This document shows positions 42,201-55,159 of a stretch of DNA of 64,000 nt, one piece after another; the first letter of the stretch is position 1, and the number at the start of each line of letters is the position of its first letter. Source of the DNA: Sycobia sp. Sy_11 (taxonomy: Eukaryota > Arthropoda > Insecta > Hymenoptera > Epichrysomallidae). The translations under genes were made by a program, and so were the position numbers. The DNA lies in the NCBI GenBank assembly GCA_018907035.1, contig JACCIC010000022.1, positions 4,354,001 through 4,418,000 of the forward strand, read 5' to 3'. Under the pieces are notes generated by a model. The model was given only the letters and a program-made list of their open reading frames with translations, had not been told where the DNA came from and made no database searches.

Positions 42201-45200
42201 ATCTTCATAAATCAAGGAAGTATTTACTTAATGCAAGAAGAATTCACTTGAATCAAACTACGTACTTTTAAATCTAGTGAATATTTTCTTAATTTAAGAA
42301 AACGATTTACTTGGTACAAAACAAGTAAATATTTACTTAATATCGGAAAATATTTTTTTCAGTGCAGCAGCTGCGAAAAAGTGGACAAGAAACAAAGATA
42401 AAGAAATTTATTGGATCTTGAACTAAAAAAATTCCGTTCCATCCATCTACTGACTGAGTCCTCCGGAAAATGTGAGAAAAAGGGAGAAGAAATCTGTGCC
42501 TGACGCTCTGATGTCTCCTAGCACAAATCGTGTAATAAACTTTGTTCATCGATTCATTCTGAGTAAGTAAAGGGACTAGAAGAACACGTAAAAATTTCCC
42601 AAACACCTCCAGATACAGTCAGGTAAGTTCGCCACTATCCCTCAGAAGATTGTAAAGAGAATTCTAGGAACGTCTTTGCAATAATATAGTTATAATTAAA
42701 GCTTTATTCTCCAGACAAAGAGGAAAAGGGTGAAAAAACTTTATATAAAGGGGAAAAACTCCATCCACGTAGTTACACCGTGAATAAGATTCCAAATAAT
42801 AAACTACTTCAAAATTCCATAATAATAGTGTTTTTATGTTTCATTCCTATAAAAATAATAGAGTTACTTAAACAATGAACTAGCTTAGGATTTAATGTCT
42901 TGTGTAAATTTCATTCATACAAAAATTATAGAATTAGTGAAATAAGACACTGGAGTAAAATTGAATATTATGCGTGTTAATTATATTTTAAATTATAAAA
43001 ATTATAATATATTAATAATATACGTTTTGTTTAAATAACAAAGCAAAGCTTGCGATAGGTTGATTGCTAGACCAAAGGACTAGTAATTTTTGAAATTCGA
43101 TTTCAATTCTCGGTCTCAGCCGATTGACACGAGCACCGCTGTAACAAAAAAAAACATTTGAAAAATAACAAAGTATAAACGATTTACTAAGTTTAATAAT
43201 ATGTTTAAGTTTAAATTTAGAATCTATATTGTGGGATTAAATTCAGGTTTTTAGTTTGGTTTTAAATTTAGTTTATATTCTATCTTTTGACCGTTTCTTT
43301 AATTATGAATATATAGCATAATTTATTATAATATTTCGAGGAACTAAAAATATTACAATAATTAACGATAAATATTGATTTATGACACGCATACACACAT
43401 GCACGTGTGCTCGCGTTCGCACAGACACAAACAAGCGCGCGCGCGCACGCACAGAGTGAAAGGCACAAATTCGACAATTTCAATTCTGAAGTGCACGAAA
43501 TGTAATAAGAGTTTCGAATTGGAGCAGTTTTAATTTAATTGCCATTCCTTACTACATAAGGTTCTGGACGAAAGAAGATTATGTGGAGCAAATTTAAATA
43601 AGTTTAAATTGTTTTTTTTTTATACGAATATATGTAACACAAATGTCGGGCAAAAGGGGAAAAATGTAAAACATTGCTCACAACTATTCATAACAGTTCA
43701 GTTTAGTTTCTGAGGATGAACCTTAGCGGTTCGAAACATCGAACGCCAAAGCTGATTTTAAATGTAAGGTGGTGGGGGCAGTCAGATTTCCTTTCCCCTA
43801 ACATAGAATATAGTTGATTATTTTTATTATTTTGTTTTTTAATCTAATTTATTTTTAGTAATAAGTCTTATTTCAGATTCTTCGGCGATGATAATAAACA
43901 AGGACAGTCTGACTGTCATTATTTTCATATAATATATTACAGTATGAAGAATGTAAGACCTATAAAAATATTTATTAATTGAATTAAAAACAGTCGACAT
44001 AAGTACAACTTTGAATATTAACATGAAATAAGACTAACACCTTTAATCAATCTTAAGAGTTGCATCTTCATTGATGTTTTAATCCTGATAAGTATCAGAA
44101 GATGAAGATTGCAATTTTCATCAATAAAGTAACCCCCAAAATTAGTATCGTACACAGGAAAATATCACCTGCCAATCATGAGACATCTTGACAGGTGCAA
44201 GACTGTCTATTTTCCTTCTAAAGGAATTTATAAGAACACATCAAAACAAATGGCAGTATCTATACCCAATGAGCTGCATGTACACGATCTTATATAATAG
44301 CAAAGCAATAAAATATTATCTCTTAAAATCAATGCACAACTATTTTAGAAATGTCTTATAAGGAATGACACGGGCTTCCAGTTCCAATGGTTTTGTTTGT
44401 GCATTAGTAGATAAAACCGCAATACCAATGAATAATCCCAAGCGCGGGATAACGAAACAGTTTGAGTTCTTTATAAGCTTTAGTAAGAGACTTTCTGAAA
44501 TTAATTCGAACTTAAGCCAGCAACCTAAAAGTTAAAGCGACTACTACAAAAGTATACATAATACATTTTCGGAAAGGAATAGCAGTGTGAATTTTTGACT
44601 CAATGATGCAAGCGTTGAGCGAGACTTGAGTGCTGCAAATAGCCTAGTCTCATCTATACTCTGTTCAAATAAATATTACAAGAAGAAACTCTATAAACAA
44701 AATTTTAACATTATATACTAGACATCCTTATTATCGGGAGTCAAATCCGTGAAATTTTGCCGCCAATATTCCGCACGACATAAAATATTAAAAATATTGA
44801 GCAAAAATGCTTCAGAATCTACATAAAAGAATAAAAGCAGTAAATTAATGCACGCCAATAGACTCAATATACTAAACATCTATAAGAAACCCATAGCTTA
44901 AAAACCCCATAGTCAAAATTTCATGAGCTTTTTAAATAAAATTCACCACGAGCTTATAGAGCTTGGATGTATATTTAAAAAATCCAAAAAATGACTACTT
45001 AAATAAAATTAATAATAAATTAATTCACAAGCTGAAATAGAATTTTATTGATAAAAAGATCTTGTAAATTGTGTCCCAGTTTAAGAAAGTATAGGTTCTA
45101 TCTCATATATCAGTTGAAGATAAATTTATTTGACAATTCCAAAGAAAAAGAAAACTTGGTAATAAGGTGCACGATGTAGTATAAAACTGAATTATTTGTT

Positions 45201-45774
45201 ATATAAAAGTGATATTTATAAGCAAAAGTTTTCGAATCATTATACGTATCAACATTAAATACCTTGTTACATGTATATATGATATATTATTACTATGATC
45301 ATAATTTTTATTATTTATTATATTTTTAATGGACTAGATAAGCATTTTCCTGAGACATACACACATATCGAGTTTACTTTCAACCAGCAAAAAATCTAAC
45401 ACTATTTTATAAAATTTCAAAGAAATATTCGATTGATAAGAATCGAATTCGGGTCATTGAGCAGCCAAGACACAGCAAGTAAAACTTGGCCTTTAACGAT
45501 AGTAAACAAATAAATTCCTTTACGGCCTGAGCCAACGACTACTATATAATAAAAATAAATAATATTTTTTATTTCTGATGTTATAATTATCATTATCATT
45601 TTTAAAGCCTTGAAATTATTTAGGCAAAATTGTCAATTTACGTTTTGATTTATTATAAAAAGTTATAGGATTAAAACACTTTTAACTTACGCTAGTCAGT
45701 GTGCTATCAACCGAAGGAGTATATAAAGAGTAAATCATAAAGCAAACTTTAAGAACATAAGATAGTTTCTTCAT
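35957..45774 (-). CDS. SPH-C: secreted serine protease homologue, complete, 7 exons
   Basis: Minus-strand exons 45774-45691, 41580-41520, 41101-40936, 40678-40494, 36892-36690, 36617-36560 and 36096-35957 (84, 61, 166, 185, 203, 58, 140 nt) give 298 residues. They are phase-identical to SPH-B. Exon 1 is a signal peptide, MKKLSYVLKVCFMIYSLY. The light chain ends GECVCGISG. The activation site is NRIINGK. LSAGHC keeps the catalytic His but changes the preceding Ala to Gly. YNIGIAIL has Asn for Asp, and CFGDDGGPLMV has Asp for Ser. AGVLSEILECEKYGYP lacks SWG but keeps C220. The C-terminus is LCPSPVDIDR. Introns 1 (4.1 kb) and 4 (3.6 kb) hold repeats. Probably secreted and non-catalytic; partners unknown. 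Confidence 0.9.
36143..36199. repeat. (TA)n microsatellite
   Basis: AT array in SPH-C intron 6. Confidence 0.9.
37815..38105 (-). repeat. Left arm of a ~270-bp inverted repeat
   Basis: Read on the minus strand: ATCAAAATACATACAAATGT, GGTTTACAATTTTTGTTTGA AATATTT and further blocks match the + strand of 39797-40040 in order. It lies in SPH-C intron 4. A related stretch (AAATATTTCAAATAAAGATTG) occurs near 52385. Confidence 0.75.
38743..38905. repeat. Tandem repeat, ~76-bp unit, two copies plus
   Basis: CTCAAAGCCTATATAGCATT starts unit 1, and CTCGAAGCCTGGACAGAATT starts unit 2 about 76 bp later, followed by CTCAAAGCGG. Both units continue with ATTAACAAARATCACATT. Confidence 0.75.
38975..39770 (+). 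mobile_element. mariner transposon, defective, in SPH-C intron 4
   Basis: Two + strand frames (39013-39357 and 39383-39667) encode most of a mariner transposase. MEKIGHLYVIQYFYLKGLSP is the N-terminus. It jumps by deletion into MDKTWVHHF, so most of the helix-turn-helix is lost. Then KKAKTVPSAGKVMASVF, FYQDNAPAHTS and PYSPDSAPSDYF carry the catalytic residues of a DD34D core, all three Asp present. One frameshift near 39340 and a TGA near 39366 disable it. The right terminal repeat with ACCACCCTCGTA is at about 39740-39776; a matching left end was not found. It lies between the arms of the 270-bp inverted repeat. Confidence 0.82.
39797..40040 (+). repeat. Right arm of the ~270-bp inverted repeat
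   Basis: ATTAAAATACATACAACTGA, TGTTGGAGAGTCACTTTTCT and GTTTACAATTTTTGTTTGAA align with the reverse complement of 37815-38105. Together the arms look like terminal repeats of a foldback-type element, about 2.2 kb apart. Confidence 0.75.
40046..40375. repeat. Short tandem repeats
   Basis: TATATTCCCGATAGAG occurs twice at 40046-40084. About three copies of an 18-bp AGATATTAACTAATAT-type unit lie at 40308-40375. Confidence 0.6.
42098..42110. repeat. Poly(C) tract
   Basis: A run of about 12 C in AT-rich intronic DNA, next to the foldback MITE. Confidence 0.8.
42121..42364. mobile_element. Foldback MITE with long inverted repeats
   Basis: Ends CACTGAGAAAAAAATAT and ATATTTTTTTCAGTG are inverted. 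The similarity continues inward through ATTAAGTAAATATTTACTTG TTTT and its inverse. The ~244-bp unit could fold almost entirely into a hairpin. It has no coding content and lies in SPH-C intron 1. Confidence 0.75.
42380..45680. other. SPH-C intron 1, remaining sequence
   Basis: AT-rich, with no gene recognised. It includes a possible SINE-like patch at about 43045-43140 (GATTTCAATTCTCGGTC), a repeat end at 43885-43980 (GATAATAAACAAGGACAGTC) and the SINE-like copy at 45415-45530. Confidence 0.5.
45415..45535 (-). repeat. SINE-like repeat with a tRNA B-box-like segment, copy 2
   Basis: On the minus strand: TTTATTTGTTTACTATCGTT AAAGGCC, spacer, CTCAATGACCCGAATTCGAT TCTTATC. The order matches 16895-17035. 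An intact cloverleaf is not apparent. Confidence 0.45.
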
Positions 45775-45860
45775 GATGGTTAAATATAGTTGAATGAGTA
45801 GTCGCTTTCTAGAAATAATCAAACAATCTAAAATACTGCAGATACTGGAATGTCTTGCCT

Positions 45861-45867
45861 TCTTATA
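45861..45867 (-). promoter_or_regulatory. TATA box of SPH-C
   Basis: CTATAAGAAG on the minus strand, 93 bp upstream of the ATG, corresponds to CTATAAAAAG of SPH-B at nearly the same distance. Confidence 0.5.
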
Positions 45868-46397
45868 GCCGTATATCAATGATTATTATAAAATATAATA
45901 CATGAGGAAGTATAATAATGTTAGCCACTTAGCATAATAGAATTCATCTTACTAACAGTTTTTTTAAGCACATTACATCTTACTAATGGCAAAAGTAAAC
46001 GAAACTAGGTCAGTTATAATATATTTATTTTTATCTGAAATAAATATTTTTGAATTTAGATTTTTAGAACTCTAGAATTTAGTAATAAGGTTATTTTTTT
46101 TTAAACTAAAAGTTAACGTAGTATAAAAAATCCTTAATCAAGACCTCTTACTCAATTCCTGAATAATTAAAATATTAAAAAATATTATTATGCTTAAGAT
46201 AAATAAATTTTGTATAAAAAATAGATTTGCATATTGATGAAATATTAAATGATCTAAATGGATCCTCGTAAATACTCAAATTATGAAAGTATAAAAGCAT
46301 CAATACAGTGTTGAATAATATAAAAAAATAATAACAATGAAAGCTACCTAACAAATACTTTTATCGATTTTACAGTTCTATTATAATAAAAATTAGA

Positions 46398-46607
46398 TTG
46401 TCCTTGTTTATAATCACAAAGAACGATCTGACCGCCCTATCCACCTTTAAAGGCCTACACCACACTTAATAGGTTTATGGATGTATTAATTGGTATAAGG
46501 GGCAGTTCAATCGTCCTTTTCTAGCTACATTTTTTTTCAGAGTAGTTGTAGTGCTAATAATTTTAGATTTCAAATTCTATAGGGTGATAATAAACAAGGA
46601 CAATAAT
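46398..46607. mobile_element. MITE with TTGTCCTTGTTTAT ends
   Basis: Left end TTGTCCTTGTTTATAATCAC and right end GTGATAATAAACAAGGACAA are inverted with one mismatch over 20 bp, enclosing about 170 bp without coding content. Single ends of the same family occur at about 43885-43905 and 47428-47447. Confidence 0.7.
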
Positions 46608-47364
46608 AGAACTGTAAAACCGATGAAAAAAGTTAATACTTTTTTAAAAATTAGTTCACTTGCGTATTTTTTAATTGCAAATCATAATAACTTAATAAAT
46701 TTTCGTTAAATTGGATATAAAAACAAATGAAATATAAAATTTAATAATGTATAATTATAGATAATCTATTTCACCAAAATTCCTATTCCACGTTCTTAGT
46801 AAATTTAACTTGAAAATATTATTAGTTTCGTGTAATAAAGTACAAAGTAAAAAAATACGTTAACAATCATTATAGTGTAATTTTATTTACCAAAAGCTTA
46901 AAATATAGCTTGGTAATGGTAAATTCTGTATATACATAATAAAATATCATTTTTTAAATTTATATTCAATCATACAAATGTACATTGGTACATAGATTTC
47001 TTATCTAGTTTGAATATTAGTTATTTTGTATTTGGCTCATTGAAATCGTGATTTCTGGAAATATTGAAAATAATTGTCATAGAGATTTTTTATTATATTT
47101 TTTATTTTATCGTCACAAAACTAGGCCAATTTCGCGAATTATTTATAATTTTTATTTTAAAAAATTGCCCTATTGATAACATGAGTCTATAAAAAAGTTG
47201 TTTGATTCCGTGATTTGATCCATTGAACTTTATGAATTTGACATACTGAATCCGAACTTCAGTCCATTTAGCTCAAACGCATTAAAATTTTGAGTAATTT
47301 GTAAAAAATTATAAGCATTAGTACGCAGTTAAAAAAATAGCAATTAAATTATCAAATATTTTTA

Positions 47365-47450
47365 GTAGGTCTTACAGTCTTTATAAAATCATATAAATAT
47401 AATTGTTTAATGACAGTCAGACTGTTCTTGTTTATAATCACCCCTCTAAT
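47365..47450 (-). repeat. Repeat-family end related to the 46398-46607 MITE
   Basis: Minus strand: GATTATAAACAAGAACAGTC TGACTGTCATT, then GACTGTAAGACCTAC. The + strand at 43885-43980 has the same blocks in the same order. Confidence 0.6.
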
Positions 47451-50400
47451 GGTTTTTATATATTTGAATGTGTTCAGTTCTATCTACTGTCTATTTACTA
47501 CAGAAATATCAAAACTTTTGTATAATAGCCAAATAATCGCTAAATCTTATGAAAAAATAAAGGAAAATATAAAAAATGAAATGATAAGTAGAATTCCTAC
47601 ACGAGCTAATCTTGCCATTAAAGACAAGTGAGGGTCACAAGAACGAGTCGTATAGTTTTACCTGTTTTTCTCACGAGATATGTACTATATTTTTTTAGTA
47701 CAAAGGGCGCATAATTCATTTCCACGAAATTAAATTTAGGAAATCTCGGAGTGAACTCTGACCGCTTTAATGCTGAATAAAATTACAGAATTTGACCACG
47801 ATTTTTAACAATAGAAATTCTTCTGTTCATGCATACAAGTATCTCTCGATGTCCGCAGTCTCGAGCAGAATTTCACAACTTACAATCGCAGTCTTCATTA
47901 TTTCCATAACAATCACCTAATCTAAAAAACTAATAAATATTTCTATCAGTCTTACAATTTTTTTACAAACAACTATAACTTTACAGACAAAATATTAAAA
48001 TATATTAAATATTAAACTATTAAGCAAACTGCGATTTTTTTTCGTGATGGGAACTGTTACGAATGAGATTTCAAATAGTTATATTGTAAAGCATCGTGAT
48101 TATATCTTCTGTCATGCTTCGTAGTTTTATGAGAGACAATTTTAATTTCGGCATCTCCTTAATGAACGGGTAAAATTTTAGAAATCCCTGAATTTAGCAT
48201 GTATAATGTGCTGAATCAATATCTTATCTATATTAGGCTGATTTTAAAAAATTGGAACATATAGCAAAATAATTAAAATTGTAAAATCGAAACAAATCTT
48301 ATTTTCTTTTACTTGCAAAAAAATTTTTCTGTTAAATATATGCAACAAAATTTTATTTCTTTTCTGTTTTCGATTTATTTATTTCTTTAATGCGCAAATT
48401 GTATGTCTCATATAATGTCTATATTTCATCTTGTTTTATATCCAATATACCGTTTACTTATATATTGTTTTTGATTTCTTCATTACTGCATCAATGATGT
48501 AAGGATTGCATTTAAAAATCACCTTCGTGCTGTCAAAATGTATACGTGACGAATGGCTCTCATCTCGTTTGATTCTATGCACCGCCCTTTCTTGCGTGAT
48601 CTCTCGTGAATACAGGCTTATCGCAAATACGTTACCAAAGATGGAAAGCTCAACCACAAAACAGCCACTGACGATATTGAGCGCAAAAAAGCAGGTCTCA
48701 GTATTTACCACACCACGTTTTGAAAAAATACATAAAAAATTCTAACGTTGTTCGACGTTTCCTGGTGTATGTAGCAGCATCACTATTAAAAGGACTGTCT
48801 AATGTCGGGGTTTCCCCTTAAGTATGTTCTTTTGTTGCACCTTTTCAAATGATATTTTTATAAATTCATGTTTACAATTAATATTGTAAAATGTTTCCGA
48901 TAGATTCGCGTTGAACCGGTCGAGAAAAATTTTTAAAAAATTTTATGGTTTCCAAGACAGGCCAAACACGATTACGCATGGTACAACTTACGGCCTGTTG
49001 ATCGCTGTAAGAGCACTAAATCAACACAAGATGAACAAAGTATTTTGTATCACCTAGTGTACTGCCTACCTTGAAGGTCGATAATGGGTTTCGTACGTTT
49101 GAAAATCGAATCATACGATATCTCTAACTATTCTGATGCTTTTGCGCCTATGCTGCCACGGTCTGCCCATACTCGCGATAATGAAATGACATTTCAATTA
49201 AACAATGATTTAATTTTTCTACATAATCTCCCTTGATATAAATACACTTAATCCTGCATGTTTTCAACATCTAAGAGGATGGACAATTGGATCCTATTTC
49301 AAAGCAGCCATTAGGTACCTTGAAAAGATGCTCAATAATAGTAGATTCGTTACTCTACATTTGCGGAAAGTAAACGATTACTGTACACGCAAGAGATTGC
49401 CACACGAGCGCAACGAATGTTGCAACAAGCGCGTGTGATCGACTATATTTTCCGCAAGCGTATCATATATACTATGTTTCCTGATAATTTGTGGAAAGTT
49501 CAAGAAAAAAAATTACTTTAAAAAAGATATATTTATAATAAAATTATAAATTATTAAAGTCTAACCATTAAAAAATACATTGAAATATCAAATCACTAAA
49601 AAATAATTATAAAAAAAGTTATAAATCATACAAGTCATAAACTTAGCGATTTTAAAATTAGTTTATTCTAAATGTATTTATGAATAAAATAATAACCTTA
49701 AAATTACAACATTAATGCAATAAATTAAAATATCTGGAATAAAATTCAATCTTTCTTTGTTTGGTTCTAACAAAAATCCCATTATAATTAGGCTCATCGC
49801 ATTAATCAAATTAAAATAAATTTAAATCAATTTAAAACTATACTAAAATAAATTTCATGAACCATTTCAACTATCAGCCATTTTACTATTAATATTCATT
49901 GTAATATATGTGTCAATACATTCATCAAATTGTTTATGATTCCATAAAAATATTTATTTTAACATTAAAAATTGTAATGTTACAATAAATATACTTTACA
50001 AAGTATAAATAATGATACCTACATTTTATAAACCTAATAGAAATTTTAATTTTAATATTTTATTTTCAAAATAACTTTAAGAAAGTCATTTTATAATAAT
50101 CAGAAAATATTTCATTTTATACAACTTTCGAATAAACCTCCATTACATAGAATAACCATAAAATTTACTACAATATCAGTTGAATTTTTATAATATTACT
50201 TTTTATTTATGTTTAATTGCCATTAACTATTAACACGGCCGAAAAGCTGATTTTCATAAGGTCGTGTCTATCTCTTGAAAATAGAACTTTCCTCACTCAT
50301 ACGGATAGTACATACACCATCAAAAGCATGAATTTGGAGCCCTAATTAACATTGAAAAGAAACTCAGTATTGTATGTTGACTCATTCAATGGACTCATTC

Positions 50401-53400
50401 AATACTTGTATGTCGTTTATTCAATGTTCAAGATGAGAAGAAAACTAAACATCTGTTTACGCGAGCTAATAGGCCCTTGCCATCGGCTCGGGCGATAATG
50501 GCGCTTGCTCGTTAAAAATTATTTTCACTTATTTTTACAGACCACTTTTCGAACGGAAATGGGTATGGAAAAACGAACTTTCCGATTACAGCAAGGAAAA
50601 TAATATAACATCAAATAAGAAATTGATATAAAAATTTTCCCGAGTAAGAGTACATCATAGCGGAGTCATGAACAATGTTGATGGCCCCAGGCCTTGCAAC
50701 TGTTCATAAGAGTGGTCGAATCCATTATGTTGTACCGAGCAAAAGTATAGGGCAATATACCGAATGCCCAATAGTATCGAAAAGAAATGACAGTACAGCA
50801 AGAGTACTACGCTTTGCCACCTCCTAAAATGGGATCTTTGAGCCGGCGTTGCTTGTTCACTATCACATGTATTATTCTTATTGACCTCCAAGCAGAAGAG
50901 AAGGAGGCTATCCACCAGAAGAAGACCATTCGCGGTAGAGTGGAGGCAACAATATGAACCAGAGCGACTACAATAACTGAATAGTAAAAACGCTTGACGA
51001 GGAAACCATGTGACCGATTCCTTGATGAATTGTTTGAGTAGTCATATAAAGCAATGATTCCACATGTCGCATTTAAAAATCAATTATCAGCTCATGCAAT
51101 ATGTTCACTGCTTAGTCACTTTCGATCTAATCTTTATAATATGCGAAACGTACGAATCTCGATCTGTTTCGATTTTTGTGCTTAACAGGTTTTTTCCAAG
51201 CTGATCATTTCATATTGAAAGAGAACTGCTTAGACAAACAGATTTATTTAGACCCTGAGCTGAAACTCAGTCGCCAGAAAAAGTATTGTAGAGTATTGCG
51301 GTATTTCAAAAACAAACTTCAACCAGAGAAAAAAGCTTGAAGTAGATTGATCGATCCACATTAATAAATAAATGGCGCACTCCAGATGCAATGTCCTTAT
51401 GCACAATCCTAGGGTAATTTCTTTACCATCATCGTATAATACTCTAGAAGCAAACTTCGAGGATAATCTTAATTGACAGAAATCCTAGGCCGTCATCTCG
51501 TTTTCTTTCAGAGGATCAATGATAAATTAACCGTCTACTGAATTAAGAGGTGAAGTTTCCACTATCTAATAAAAAGAATAGTAAATGATGAACCAAGTGA
51601 GTAAAATGAATAATGTAAACACTGTTGGAAGTTTCCATTTAAAAGATCATATACTTTAAAATGTTGTTCGAGTTTAAAAATAATTATTATTTTACATATA
51701 AAAAATAGCTCAGATAATCGATGACTTACGCATCTATCATTTCCATGTGGTATAAAAATTAAAGTAGGCATCATGAACAAGAATTTTTGACTTAGAATAA
51801 TTTTGTTATTATTTTTCAAGCATTTACGACTCTAATATTCCATTTTCTTTTCTTTTCTTGTAGTATTGATTTTTGACTAACGGCGCTACAATTGACAAAA
51901 TAATACTATATATATATAAATTTGGCTTTCAACAGGTCTAAAGTTAAACTTAGTTATATTTTTCTTCTTGCTATTAATTCTTATAATAATGCGACATACT
52001 TATAAAGAATTGATAAAACTTATAAAAAATCATCAACAGCAAAGTTAACCTAGTTTAAAAGTTTTAATGCCCTCGAGATATATTATATAGATTGTGATCG
52101 TATATAAAAATAACGAATGAAGGCTGGGAGAGTTTTCAAGTATATACAGATTCTCTAATGATATTTATGAAAATAATCTTACAATGTATGAATAAAAGAA
52201 TAATATAATTCCAAAAATAATGGCATTTTGATTGTATTTGAATAAAACGAATTTTATGTATTCATAGGGGCTTATTACGACTATCATATTATCTAAAAAA
52301 ATGGGTAAAAATTATAATTTTATGGCGACTAGTATAAAAATTATGTTTTTATTTATTTATCTCTATAAATATAAAAAATTTGAGAAATATTTCAAATAAA
52401 GATTGTAGATCTGATCAAAGTATTACTCGTATTTGTCATTCAATTTAATTTTTTTTATTTCTCTTTATTCTAAAAAATTAATATAAAAGTAGCAATCAAT
52501 ATCAGAAAGCAATATCAATTGTATATATAATTTATAGAACAGGGTTTTGCTTTATAATGTATTCACTTATCAACCGAAGTTTCTGAAAATCAGCAAACTT
52601 AATTTTGTTCAAAGATGTATTTCCGTAAATAAAATTAGAAAACTTCCAAGAATCGATATACTACATTACGCAGCGCTCGAGTCGGAACCTGAAACAGTGA
52701 TTGCATCACTCATTTTGCTCCTTCATTACGTAAATCTATTCGAAATTTGTAAGCTATTTGTAATCAATATCTATTTGAAATTTGAATTTCGATAAAACAA
52801 TAAAAATTTGTAAAAATACATTTATTTTTTTATTACTTACTAGGAGAAGTAATTGATTTTTAACAGTTTCTACATGTAACAATTGGGATGAAAAAATTAA
52901 TCCATAACATTGCCAAATCCGAAGTAATCATGAAAATAAAAAAAATTCTTTATCGTTTTTAGCTTCTTAGAGAGATGGTTTGTAGTGAAATAAAGAAATG
53001 GATTTTTAGGAATTTTTATAAACGAATTTTTATAATATAAAAAAATATACAAAAATCGAATTAATAACTTTAGAAAGTTAGTAGCGATCTATAAACCCGC
53101 AAAAATATGTTAAAATACGTTTCTTATTTTTTCACTCTCTTAGAACGTAGCTGAAATAAAAGATTTTTATCAGTAGATGTTAAAAAGAAAAATCGATAAC
53201 ATAAACTTCCATAAAAGTGTTTAGTGTAAATTCAAAGAAAATATTCAAAAAAATTCAAAGTTAAAAATAATTAGTGTAAATTTTTTTAAATGTCATATAC
53301 AACACACATATACTTATGATTTGAATTAAACGTTTATGGGTTTGGGTTCAAAAGTTGGATTGTGCCTTAATAAGTAATTGAGTCTGTCAAGTATTCTAGT

Positions 53401-53584
53401 TAGTGTACTGGATATGTATATGTATACAGATATAATATTTAGTTTATATTTTATTTTTATTATTTATTTTTCTGAAGTAAGAAAATATATTTTATTAAAA
53501 GAGATCCTTACCAGAGTATAGATAATTAATATAATAAATAATCTTAAATAAAAAATTTTAAGAATTCAAACCCTGAATATGATG

Positions 53585-53587
<3 letters not shown>
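47451..53587. other. Gene-poor AT-rich intergenic region
   Basis: No frame carries a motif I recognise. The longest (48711-48454 minus, 50915-50655 minus, 51819-51562 minus, 52547-52795 plus) look like chance frames or unassignable remnants. A further short repeat end lies at about 47920-47960. Confidence 0.5.

Positions 53588-53629
<42 letters not shown>
53588..53629. repeat. (TA)n microsatellite
   Basis: About 21 uninterrupted TA units. Confidence 0.9.
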
Positions 53630-53632
<3 letters not shown>

Positions 53633-54620
53633 AACGGAGTTCCAAAGAGGACCAAAGGGCCCTGGCGTTATTCAAATATCGCCCCAATATATGCTCCAGA
53701 CGTTTGAAGATAATTAATTAGCTTTTGTGGACCGTGGGCTCCTCCTTGTCTTCCACAAACCTACCTTTAATCCCACTCTTGATAACTTCAATGATAATCT
53801 TGATTATCATAATAATATAAATTTGAGTAATTAAATATTTATTGTTAAATAAATCTCGATTTGATAATCTTTTCAAGGAGAGAATATCTTGAAGATAACG
53901 GAAAAACTAATTATTAAAATAAGTATCTTTCAATTAATTTTTAAATAAATGAAATAATTTATGAATTATTACAATTTATAATTATTATCTGATCCCTACC
54001 TATATGCACCTGTTCAATGCGAACGCAAGTATATATTTTATATAGAATTAAAAAAAAAGGAAGAATTTTCACTTACAAAGTGTATTTTATTAACTGAGTG
54101 TAAAGTATAGAATTAAGAATGTTATACAAATCTTATTCAATATCTAATTTATAAAGAATATTAAAAATTGGAATAATCATTTAAAAATTATTTCCTGGTT
54201 AATTAATTTCAACTTTTCTTCCAAACAGTGTCGTATAAGTCTGTGCGTCGTTGGTTAAATACGGGTACTTGAGCTCTGACCTCATCGACGATGTTTAAAT
54301 CTAAAACAAATAATCATATATATTTAGTACACAATATGTATTATTTATATCAAAATATATAAGTTTAATTTAAAGAACCAAGTTCTGAGTGACTATTAAA
54401 TTTTGCTTAAGTTTAATACACCTCTATGATTAAATTATTAAAAACTGTAATTATTTCATTATTATTCTGTAAAATTCCACATTATGAGGGGAAACGGCCA
54501 AAAGTTACGCATGGAAGAAAAATATTTTAATTTTCATCAGAAAAATATATATATATATTATTTACGTTAAAGGAGCATAATGCATTTCAATAATAATAAT
54601 TTTTACCAGTGCGACCGACG
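53630..54620. other. AT-rich sequence, no feature recognised
   Basis: No coding frame or repeat structure seen. Composition becomes more GC-rich at about 54620, where transposon-like sequence begins. Confidence 0.5.
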
Positions 54621-55159
54621 ATTTTGAAAAAAGAGGGGCGTAACGCAACGCCAATACGGGTACGTGACCGAAGACTTCTGCTGGGAGAAATCCTGGAGAA
54701 CATTTAGTAAATCGTCCCCTCTAACAGCCGTCACTACAGTGTCTCCGGTCATCCAATCGAAACTTCGAGAGTTCCCGAAATACCACTATGGTCTTGGAAG
54801 GCACTGACATTGCGACTGTCTTTTCCAAACCTGGACTTCTCCGTTAGGAAACGGAAGAGGGGATCGACTGCAGTGAGGACTCGTATCTCAGAGAATGCCG
54901 CCCGCTAATAGCTTCCACTAATGTCGCATATACCTCAGTGAATTACCTAGTCGTAGTAATCAATACCGTACAGACGAATGCTTTGGTAGACTCGTATGGT
55001 AAACCCGTTACAATGACCCATCCAGAAACGACCACAGGCCGAATAGCGATTACATGATCAGTCTAAAACTGGAAAGTGTCATCAAAGAAGCTGAAGAGAG
55101 TGAAAACTTTAACCACGCAGACCTCCAACGATTTTTGCTGTTCGAACAACGGCTAGAGT
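54620..55159 (+). other. Probable upstream pol sequence of the Gypsy fragment
   Basis: It has the same composition as the integrase segment and adjoins it. Pieces such as SLKLESVIKEAEESENFNHA DLQRFLL (about 55065-55145) fit the region between RNase H and integrase, but no catalytic motif is visible. Confidence 0.35.

Noticed and set aside
48454..48745. Overlapping 85- and 79-residue frames on opposite strands
   Set aside because: No motif, no splice context and no neighbouring exons. Probably chance or an old remnant.
50655..50915. 86-residue minus-strand frame
   Set aside because: No recognisable domain. Kept only as part of the gene-poor region.
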